Shown piece by piece: positions 55,310 through 64,000 of a DNA stretch of 64,000 nucleotides; the stretch's first letter is position 1, and every line of letters starts with the position of its first letter. Location: assembly GCA_964007475.1 (NCBI GenBank), contig OZ023274.1, positions 59,540,076-59,604,075 on the forward strand, given 5' to 3'. The DNA comes from Hybos culiciformis. Lineage: Eukaryota; Arthropoda; Insecta; Diptera; Hybotidae. Both the position numbers and the translations under genes were made by a program. The notes beneath the pieces were generated by a model that was given only the letters and a program-made list of their open reading frames with translations, was not told where the DNA came from and made no database searches.

Positions 55310-58149
55310 GTAGGTGTTATAAATTAAAAATATTATACTCTCGAAATAAGAATATTTAATTGAATAAGTTAATGTTTGAATCAAAATTTCGATATTATGG
55401 TACAAATTGTTACATAGTATTTTGGTTAGAAATCTTATTTGTAGTTTTACAAATAAATAATCAGTTTTTGTCGTGTCGTAGATAAACCATTATCATTGCG
55501 TTTGTATTTCTAGTAGATCCTTCTTTTTATATAAATATATGGCAAAAACATATGAATGACAAATTTGTTGACAAAAAAAGTTGTTTGGCAAAATATGCTG
55601 TGATAAAATAAATACGCGGCGATCGGAATTTATTATACTTGCCACAGCCCAATACCAACATAAATTAAAAGCCCCCTATTAAAAAAAAAAACAATACATA
55701 GACAGCATCTCGTAGGCATAAAAATCATAACAAATGTATGAAACCCTATGAGATTTCCTATACAAAACCTAAAGATTAATCTGTAAAATGGGATTAAAAA
55801 CAAAAAAAATATAATTTAATTATTGAATACAATTTATTATATGATTTATATTAATTTTTAAGAAAAAAAACCGTATTTGTTTAAAATAAAAAATTACAAA
55901 AATCGAGCAAATTTAATCCATAAATTTTTTTTCTTGCTGGTAAAGTAAATTAAACTTTTTTTTGTCATAATTTCTAGGCTCTAGGTAACTATTATACCTA
56001 ATTTATCTTTAATTTTAAATTAATTTAAAAAAATTTAAACATGTTTTAAAATTTACATAAACTAAAAAAAACTATCTAGCTATCGTACCTAGCTCTTATT
56101 AGATGTTTTGGACAAAGTTCAGCTAACGTGTACAATCCCGATTTTGCTGAAACTTGTTGGGAGAGTAGCGGTGGTACCCAAACACTCAAATCCAATACGT
56201 TTTTTACCGATAAGTTCTTATTTCAGAGATATGACCCCCCAAAGAGTTCATATATCAGGTATATGTATACTTATCAGATCAGGTACATTAAAAATACCTA
56301 ATAATGAAAGTGAATCAGAAAACAAAAAAAAATTAAGGGGATTGGAGGAGGCGGCTGCCGTCTTCCATTCCAAAAGACAACTTTTTATTTAAAAAAACTC
56401 ATATTACGAAAAAAAAAAAAAAAAAGCCTTTGGTTACTACAAAGCAAGTACCTAGGTATACCTACCTAACATATGAAAACTATGGGGCTGCATATCCCTG
56501 AAACGAGAGTTTACCGGTAGAAACCTTCTGGGATGTAAGGATTTGAGGATTTGAGGACCACCCCTACTATCTCACCAAGTTTCGGACAAATCGAACTTGT
56601 GGATTTACGTGGCTGTTTTTCTAGCTGGGGTCCCACCTACTTATGTAGGTATCTTCCTACCTTCTATCTGTACAAAATAAAAGTTTTTTTTTTATATTTT
56701 GTATTTGAAGTTATATTTTTTATTTATTTATTGAAAATAATTTTCACTTTATGAATATATTTTTATTAAAAATTTCCATTGAAAATTATTTTCATTAAAA
56801 AAAATACTCCACTTACAAAAAAAATGATTTGATTATAGCAGCACAATAATTTTTTTTTGATAATTTTTTTATTTCAAAATTTCAATAATTTTTTTAAAAT
56901 CATTTTTAATTTATTTATGAAAATAGGTAAATTAAAATTAAATATTTTCATTCCATTTTTGTAAAAAACAAAAAACAACAAGTAAAAATCCACCTGTAAT
57001 CTGTAGTTAAGAAAAAAATTGTCCTAGGAAGGATTTTTATTTTATTTTGGGCATTTAAAAATTTTTTTTTTTAATAAACTAATAAAAAACTTATTTTTTA
57101 TTAATTTATCTTCATTATTATTGAATTTAAATTTATTTTTAATGTTTAAAACATAACTAAAAATGGCAAAAAAAATTACTGCCGACCAACAAAGCGAACA
57201 AAAATTTGAAAACTAGTGGGAATTTTTTATTTATTATCCCTACGAAAAGTTTTGTTTACTTTTCAACTACACGGCTGATTATCTTAGTGTTGGTGATGCA
57301 CAGCCATATTTAGCCAATTATTAATAATTATTATATGTAGAATTGAGCTAGTATATGTGACAAAAAAAATAAATTCTATATATTTACCCTATGGGTAGTT
57401 CCACGGAAACTGGCGGAAAACTAAATAAAAATTGTAAATTTAAAAAAATTATTTTTGAGACTTAAATCAGTATTTGTTAGATACTTCTGATAATTTCAAA
57501 CTTATTCTCAAACGGTACACCGCATTTTTCGAATTTTTCAAAGAATTTGTAACGATAAAGTCATTCCCGTGTAAGCACAGGAACCACGGGAATGACACCA
57601 CGGTAATGACAAAAAACACAGTTAAATTTTTAATCAATTAAATTATAAGAAAATAACAGAGAAATCTAATTAAAATTGATTAAAATATATTTTTTATTAT
57701 TTCAATTAAAAAAACACCACGGTAATGGCAAAATAGGTGTGGTGTGACTTATAGAAAATTTTAAAATAACGGTTCACAACTCGTTTATTTTACTCGATTT
57801 AAATATCACAACGAACTATATTAAGAGGTAACCAACTGACATTGCGATTGAAAATTATATTATACTTGTAATGTTTTTTTTTTAACATAATTCTAAGACG
57901 TTTGAAATTCTTACTGACACGGTAACAATCATAAAATAATAGAAGAAACAAATGAAAACTGTATTTTCTCAACTTTTTTTAAATTTTACAGAGCCTTTCA
58001 CAGATTTTTTTTTTATTAATAAAATTTGTGAAGTATTTATTAAAATAACGAATTTTAGTTTTGAATACGAACCCATTACTTAGTAACAGCCAAAATCAGT
58101 CTTCAATCTGAAACTTTTGCTAATGACAGTAAATATTTACATATTTTTT
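55310..58149. other. Vps11 intron 13, left part
   Basis: AT-rich, with a degenerate foldback repeat at 56100-56640. Around 57540-57740 the phrase CCACGG(T/G)AATGACA recurs four times with AT-rich spacers. No exon encoding the missing RING half was found. Confidence 0.5.
56100..56640. repeat. Degenerate foldback repeat
   Basis: The left arm (CCCGATTTTGCTGAAACTTG, GAGAGTAGCGGTGGTACCCA, TTATTTCAGAGATATG) pairs with the right arm (CATATCCCTGAAACGAGAG, GGACCACCCCTACTATCTC, CCAAGTTTCGGACAAATCG). Same family style as 33540-33950. No target duplication seen. Confidence 0.6.
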
Positions 58150-58161
58150 TTATTTGCCCTA

Positions 58162-58182
58162 GGTTAGGTTAGGTTAGGTTGT
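58162..58182 (-). repeat. LINE 3' tail: four TAACC units (telomere-like repeat)
   Basis: The plus strand reads GGTTAGGTTAGGTTAGGTTG directly inside the target duplication, so the repeat is part of the inserted element. The sister fragment ends with the same repeat at 9643-9662. Confidence 0.9.
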
Positions 58183-58257
58183 TGTGGGTTGGGAATTCCT
58201 GTATTCCCTCGCACTTAGGTCTGTTAGCCCGTTGTACTGCCCTACCCGATGGGCCTT

Positions 58258-61200
58258 TTATTCCCCATCGAGCCACCCTACTCCTTTCAAAAACCTAATT
58301 AAAATCCCTGCTTTGTGTTTTTGCAGATCTTCAGGGCTCTGTAGGAAATAAACTCCTAATATTCTAGCCCTCTTAGTTCGTATTGTAGGACACTGACAGA
58401 ATACGTGAGTAACCGTTTCCGGTTCCTCTCCGCATCCCCTGCAGGTTCCTACGTCGGCTCTTCCTATTCTAAACTCATGGTTTTTAAGGATGTGTCCTGT
58501 ACAAATGCCCGTGAAAAGTCGCAGGTTGGTTCTATTAAGACCTAGGACCTGTTTTGACTTTTCCTTGTTTAGATCTCCCCAAATCTTTTTGGTGGTTTTA
58601 TTTCCCTCGACTTGTTGCCATATTGTTTTATGTTTTTCCCAACTCTCACAGTCAATCTTGCTCCTTATCTCCGAGAAACCTCGAAAAGACTCTACTGTCT
58701 CCGAGGTCTCTCCATTTCCGAATTTAGCAAGATTGTCTGCTCTGTTGTTTCCTTCTACTCCCGAGTGACCTTTAACCCATTTAACGGTCACCCGGTTTTC
58801 TTGTTCTAGTTCCTCAAGGGCCCTCAGACAATCTTGAACTGTCTTAGACCTTACCTCTGTTTTGGTAAGTGTACTTAGAGCAGTTTTACTGTCTGTATAT
58901 ATGTATCTCTCTGTTTCTTATACTCATGTCCTTTGATAACCTAGCTGCTGTCTTTATCGCCAAGGTCTCTGTTTGTATGACCGAGGCAGATTCATTAATG
59001 TCAGCAGCATGTGCTATATTAAGTTCCTGGCAGTAAACCCCCAGCCCACAGTGTCTCTCTCTTTTGGAACCATCCGTGTAAATTTCTAAGGTACCCTCTG
59101 GTATCTCTTGTCGTGTTTGAGTCACTAAAACTTTGAAATTATTATTCAGGTTGAGTGACCCTACGATCTTATCCCAAACGGCCTCTTCAGATAGCTCGTT
59201 TGAAATTCTTTCAGAAAATTCACCCACTTTTTCGTGTGGTGTGAGGTTTTCTCCTTCTATCCATTGTCCCGTCATGCGTAGCCGTGCTATTGTATTTATA
59301 GCTGCTACTTGTACATGCAGTGACAGTGGTTTAAGATTCAAGATAGTTTCCATGGATCTAGTCGCAGTAGATCTCGCTGCTCCGGTTATCCCCAGACAGG
59401 CCGATCTCTGTATGATCCAGGAGTTTCACAATCTTTTTCTTCTTTGTCACAGGCCACCATACGAATGCTCCATATACGACCATTGGTCTTATAACACAGG
59501 TATACTCCTGGATCAGATACAGAGATCGGCCTGTCTGGGGATAACCGGAGCAGCGAGATCTACTGCGACTATCCATGGAAACTATCTTGAATCTTAAACC
59601 ACTGTCACTGCATGTACAAGTAGCAGCTATAAATACAATAGCACGGCTACGCATGACGGGACAATGGATAGAAGGAGAAAACCTCACACCACACGAAAAA
59701 GTGGGTGAATTTTCTGAAAGAATTTCAAACGAGCTATCTGAAGAGGCCGTTTGGGATAAGATCGTAAGGTCACTCAACCTGAATAATAATTTCAAAGTTT
59801 TAGTAACTCAAACACGACAAGAGATACCAGAGGGTACCTTAGAAATTTACACGGATGGTTCCAAAAGAGAGAGACACTGTGGGCTGGGGGTTTACTGCCA
59901 GGAACTTAATATAGCACATGCTGCTGACATTAATGAATCTGCCTCGGTCATACATCTATATCCAGTGTACTATCTTCGGCGAAAGTCCCCAAGTCCTTCC
60001 GATGGCCGTTCTACAGGCCCAGTAGGTTCTCAGTGATTTCCCTTTTTTCTCCGAGATATGCTCATTAAAGGTGAGCTTTTTATCAATCATTATCCCAAGG
60101 TATCTCACCTTGTTTTTAATTTCTAGACTTGCGCCTCTGATATTAGGTACCGCAAGCCCCTCAATTTTTCTTTCCCTAGTGAAAAGACAATTCAGACTTG
60201 CTAGGGTTGAGTTTGAGACCACATTGGTTTGCCCAGCGGTCTATTAAGTCAACAGCTAGTTGCATCTTACTGTTTATGTCGTTTCCCTTCTCTCCTGCTA
60301 CTATAATCGATATATCATCGGCATAGCAGCAGTTATCGATATTATTTTCCTGTAGCTCTATAAGCAGCGGGTTAACCGCCACCATCCACAGCAATGGAGA
60401 TATGACGCCCCCTTGTGGGGTGCCCCTCCCTACTAATATTTTATCTTCAAATCCTCCGAAACTGGCATGGATCTCCCTCTTTTTTAGGAGAGATTTAATC
60501 CAGTTTATTAGGATTCGGTCTGTGCCCATACTAGCTAAACTTCCTAGTATGAAGTTGCAATCTATGTTATTGAAGGCGCCCTCTATGTCTATAAAACACC
60601 CTAGCGCCATCTCTTTTCTTTCTAAGGTCGCTTCTAAGGAGTGCACCACTTGGTGTAGCGCTGTATCCACCGACCTTCCTTTAATATACGCGTATTGACT
60701 TTGAGCCAGTACGCGATCGTCTATTTCCTGTCGTAATTGATAATCTACCAACCCCTCCATACTCTTAAGCATAAAGGAGGTGAGGCTTATCGGGCTATAG
60801 GAATTGACCTTTTCATAACTTACTTTACAAGGTTTGGGGATGACAGTTACTTTTGATTCCCTCCACGTCACTGGAGTGTAGGCTAAGGTAAGACTTGACG
60901 TCAAAATCTTACCTAGAATTTTCCCCAAAATACAGAATCTTTCCTGCAGCAGACATGGGTATATTCCGTCCTTTCCCGGTGATTTAAACCGTTCAAAAGA
61001 CGAAATTGCCCACTCCACTTTAGACTCTGCAAACATTTGGTTAATCAAAGTATGATTTAAATTCTCGTTTAGATCTCTAACGTTATTGACGCTGATTTGA
61101 CCAGCGGGGAAATTATGTTCTAAGAGTAATCTCAGAGAATCTCCAATATTCGCGGTCATATTGCCGTGCTCATCTTCTAAAAGTTCTGGTTGGAAGTATG

Positions 61201-62253
61201 TTTTCGACAAGTCTTACCGCTTCCCCAGTACTTTCTATCTCACTCGTAAATTTCCTCCAGCTTTTTTCTTTAGCCTTCTGGATTTCTACTTTATATTTCC
61301 AGAGGGCAGCCTTATAATCGTCCCAGAACTGATCTAGTCGATTATTTTTGGCTCTATTAAACAGCCTCCTAGTTTCTTTCCTAAGTGCTAGGAGCTCTCT
61401 ACTCATCCATTTCGGATAGTATTTATCTTTCTTTCTAGAGATTGGGCATGCGCCCTCGTAGGCGCTTATGACAGCTTTTGTGAGTTTTGATACGGCTAGA
61501 TCCAAACTACCTTCATCTGTAAGATTAAAGGTAAGGCTCCGCACGTTCTCCCTCAGAAACTGTCTATACAGATCCCATTTGGTCCTTCTTGGATTACGAA
61601 AAGGATCAGGATCTTCTCGGCCTAATTTAACCTCAAAAAGAATCCATTGATCGTCAGAGAAAGTCGCTTCTTCAGTGACCCTCCACCCATGGATATATTC
61701 TGAGAAATTTTCCGTACTGACAGTAATGTCAATTACTTCTTGCCTTACCCGATTGATAAAAGTGGGTCTATTTCCTTTGTTGAGGATATTACAAATTATT
61801 ACTATTAATGTAATCAAAAAGTGCCTTACCTCTTCTATTTTCTCCTGTGCTACTCCATAAGGGATGGTGCGCATTTCCATCCGCTCCTATCAGGAGTTCT
61901 GACCTTGCTCTCCTTCCGTACAAGATTACATTTACTACCTCCTCTGTTGGTGGTGGTTCGTTTGCATCATACGGAAGGTATGCTGATGCCATCAGGAAAC
62001 TGATGTCTCTACTGCCGTTCTTTGCTTTACAGCAGATTGAGACACAGTCCCTGCTACATAACTGTGAAATAGAAAAACATTTTAGTTCGTGTCTTACTAA
62101 AATTAAAGTCCTAGGTCTATATTTACCTATACCCCAAAAACCTTGGTAGGTCTTTTTGTCGTAGCTTCCCATCCTAACCCCCTTTGTAGGGGGTTTTTGG
62201 ATTAGGGCTACTTCTATCTTCTCTGGGCTCATATATTGCATGAGCCGGTCCAT
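58258..62253 (-). pseudogene. LINE ORF2 (endonuclease, reverse transcriptase, RNase H, CCHC), frameshifted
   Basis: Endonuclease: VALIQKPPTKG and LLIGADGNAHHPLWSS (62253-61789). After a frameshift the linker runs to 61170, with KWMSRELLALRKETRRLFNR. After another, RT 61210-60176 has SYSPISLTSFMLKSMEGL, CFIDIEGAFNNID, GTPQGGVISPLLW, CYADDISIIVAG (YADD box) and LKLNPSKSE. The thumb continues to 59956 (VRYLGIMIDKKLTFNEHI). Then comes the inverted duplication, then RNase H (LEIYTDGSKRERHCGLGVY; VKWVKGHSGVEGNNRADNLA) and the finger CRGCGEEPETVTHVFCQCP, ending at 58258. At least four frame breaks. A working copy would be about 1,200 residues. Confidence 0.88.
58975..59953. repeat. Inverted duplication inside LINE ORF2 (arms about 449 bp, spacer 81 bp)
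   Basis: 58975-59423 and 59505-59953 are reverse complements with only a few differences (for example one Gly/Arg codon change and two 2-bp indels). The right arm is the misplaced copy: it carries the RNase H region antisense to the LINE between the RT thumb and the spacer. The spacer (YTCVIRPMVVYGAFVWWPVT) is the normal continuation of the LINE. Confidence 0.9.
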
Positions 62254-63645
62254 CGCCGCAGTGCTGCTCGCTCTAGAAGCATGACCTCCGTTTCAGCGGC
62301 CACCTCCAGCGATAACCGATCCAACAAATCCTCCTCTGAACAGAAGGATTTTGTGGACCCGCGATCGCTGGCTGTGTCCGCCTCTCGCACGTTCAGTCTC
62401 CTGAGTGAGTAACCCAGAGTGCTCTCTGCATTACTCAGCTCAGGCGCCGAGCTCGCGTGGTTTAGACCCGCCTCCTGATCTATTTCCAGCCCTTTTTCAA
62501 GGGCTCCATCAGTTCTCATCAGGATTTGTGAAGACGTAGCCATTTCCGGCGTTGGAATAGGCTCTTTCTCTATCACATTTCCTGGGTTTTTCACTCTCGG
62601 AAGGGTGACGACTATCTTTCGGCACAAGTAGTAGATTATTCCATCTACTGCTCTGAGTGCCTCCAGACAATCGTCTTCCACTCCCAAGAGAAGCCAACAA
62701 CCGGTGTCTCCTCTACTGTCCCGAGAAAGCACCGTCCACTCCGTGCACTTAACCAACCGCTGCACTTAACCAACCGCTGCAATTAACCAACCGCTGGGTT
62801 TAACCGCTGTAGAACCAACAGAATTTTTTCCGTGGGGAGTCGAGTGTCTCCCCCAGTAGCCAGATTATTACTCTGTGCATCTTAGGGAGATCGTCCTTCC
62901 TGACCACGTCAAGCAGTGCTCCCTCCCAAGGTGCTACACAGTTTTTGACCTTGGCCCTTAAGAAAATGGCCGAGGTCTCATCTGAGCATGTAATTCTGAC
63001 CATATCCGAGGAGGCCTTTGTCCAGTCAAAGGTTGGGACAGGACCCGCACCCGAAAGCACTGCTTCCAATTACCAATCCCGAACAAAACCTAAGACCTTT
63101 TGGATATGGCCTTCCTCTAGAATCTTCCCCTTGGGGTGCGCTCTGTCTATAATAGCTAGCTTGAGGTGATCTCTCGCTACGGTATTATAGGCCGCTTTTT
63201 TTTTGGCTGCAGGTTGTTCCTGCGAAATTTCTCCGGATCTTTGCCTCTTGTGTATAGAGGCTTTTTCCGGTCCCCTTTGACTCGGTTTAGATTTAGGTGG
63301 CTCTTTCGAGTCTCCCATCAACCGTGTCGCGGGTCCACTGTTAAGACTCGGTACAGATTTAGGTGGTTGGTAAGAACCGCCCATCGACCTTGTCTTAGAG
63401 GTAAGACTTGGGTTCAATTTAGGTGGTTGGTTAGAACCACCCATCGACCGTGTCTTCAAAGTCTCGGTCTGGCTAGGATTCGATTTTGGTGGTCTATTCT
63501 GACCTACCATCGTTCCTGTCAAGACCGGTGTAGTAGAGGTTAGGCGGCGCTTTGGTTGCCCCGCCTCTTCCTCTAGTAAGTCCCATCTTTGCCATCTACG
63601 GTCAGACGCTCTGACGGTACTCCCTTCTTCATTCGTCTTTGTCAT
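62229..63645 (-). pseudogene. LINE ORF1 (gag-like), frameshifted
   Basis: Frames 63645-63070, 63069-62800 and 62765-62229 follow on with small breaks. The N-terminal part has a threefold repeat (MGGSNQPPKLNPS, MGGSYQPPKSVPS, MGDSKEPPKSKPS) and a basic segment. Then AILDRAHPKGKILEEGHI-like sequence leads into FDWTKASSDMVRITC, WEGALLDVVRKDDLPKMH, RVIIWLLGE, and finally WTVLSRDSRGDTGCWLLL. This order resembles the DUF4780 domain of insect LINE ORF1 proteins (recalled, not searched). A 12-bp tandem slip (TTAACCAACCGC) at 62750-62800 coincides with one break. Confidence 0.75.
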
Positions 63646-63946
63646 GTCCTTTGTCCGTAGCGTTTTGTCGTCAATGTTTGTCCCGCTGGCGACCTATCAC
63701 TGCCATTGGCAGTGCCAGGCCATCCGCCGGGAGCCGGCTGCTACTCCCGACAGTTGGGTGGATATCCCCACCCGCTTTTTAATCCCTTCTGGTGTACTCA
63801 TCATTAGGTATTGGTTTGGATTTGCTTAGTTTTCAATTCGGCAGTATCGATCACGTCCACCTGCAGTAAACTGAAAGTGGGCGTGTCGTCACTGTCGAAT
63901 TTACTTAAGCCCCACCACCTCGACAAGGTGAAATCCGACGGCAGGG

Positions 63947-64000
63947 TTATTTGCCCTAAATGGTAATAATTCATATACCTACAGCCAGGTTTTAAGGACA
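63947..64000. other. Target duplication and Vps11 intron beyond the LINE
   Basis: Second copy of TTATTTGCCCTA, then AT-rich sequence to the window edge. The last Vps11 exon(s) should lie further right. Confidence 0.6.

Larger units (their letters stand above)
58162..63946 (-). mobile_element. Full-length R1/I-like LINE (5,785 bp) with TAACC tail and 12-bp target duplication
   Basis: TTATTTGCCCTA flanks the element on both sides (58150-58161 and 63947-63958), which fixes its ends. On the minus strand it starts CCCTGCCGTCGGATTTCACC, then ORF1 and ORF2, and ends CAACCTAACCTAACCTAACC. Both ORFs carry frameshifts and ORF2 contains an inverted duplication, so this copy is inactive. It lies antisense in a Vps11 intron. 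RNase H and the trailing CCHC finger suggest the R1/I/Loa group; I cannot resolve the clade. Confidence 0.92.

Noticed and set aside
55310..58149. Missing second half of the Vps11 RING finger
   Set aside because: I looked on the plus strand for a CF...CPxC reading after an AG acceptor and found none, so the exon is probably beyond the window.
59133..60036. Plus-strand reading that looks like a separate RNase H gene
   Set aside because: It is the inverted arm of the duplication inside the minus-strand LINE.

Overview
This is nuclear DNA from an arthropod, most likely an insect. It is strongly AT-rich. Both host genes are split by GT-AG introns, and the introns and spacer are full of transposons (LINEs, hAT-like elements, miniature Helitrons, foldback MITEs). 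The species cannot be fixed from sequence alone. Short GGTTA/TAACC runs match the arthropod telomere repeat, but here they are LINE tails, so they say little about taxonomy.

Two conserved genes lie head to head. On the minus strand, 13 exons between 45014 and 3380 encode the first 1,100 residues of a multi-BRCT protein that I identify as TopBP1 (mus101), a replication-initiation and checkpoint scaffold. Its C-terminal exons lie beyond the left edge. On the plus strand, 13 exons between 46466 and 55309 encode about 795 residues of Vps11, the HOPS/CORVET tethering-complex subunit. The frame stops inside the C-terminal RING finger, so the last exon(s) lie beyond the right edge. I rebuilt every junction by hand. 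Reading frame is kept through all of them, and one TopBP1 intron is of the GC-AG type. The two start codons are 1.45 kb apart and share a spacer that contains a 703-bp hAT-type element.

Layout: 1-3379, TopBP1 intron with a LINE relic; 3380-7244, TopBP1 exons 13-8; 7245-21011, a 13.8-kb intron with a LINE fragment split by a hAT, a 190-bp Helitron, a MULE relic, a 1.6-kb 12-bp minisatellite, and a nest of hAT, LINE and MITE; 21012-24475, exons 7-4 with a Helitron copy; 24476-34523, a 10-kb intron dominated by a 4.8-kb hAT-type element inside a foldback MITE; 34524-34656, exon 3; 34657-44683, a 10-kb intron with a LINE split by a remarkable 1,162-bp element; 44684-45014, exons 2-1; 45015-46465, shared promoter region; 46466-55309, Vps11 with MITEs in its introns; 55310-64000, a large Vps11 intron holding a full-length but frameshifted LINE (58162-63946).

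The most unusual object is the element at 37388-38549. It has an exact 8-bp target duplication, about 30 copies of a 12-bp motif built on the palindrome TTGTACAA in mirrored orientation, and a GC-rich hairpin of roughly 130-bp arms at its centre. Also notable are a LINE family whose own 3' tail is the telomere-like repeat TAACC, and a minisatellite that expanded inside one unit of a dispersed repeat. I found no prokaryotic features, CRISPR arrays or operons.
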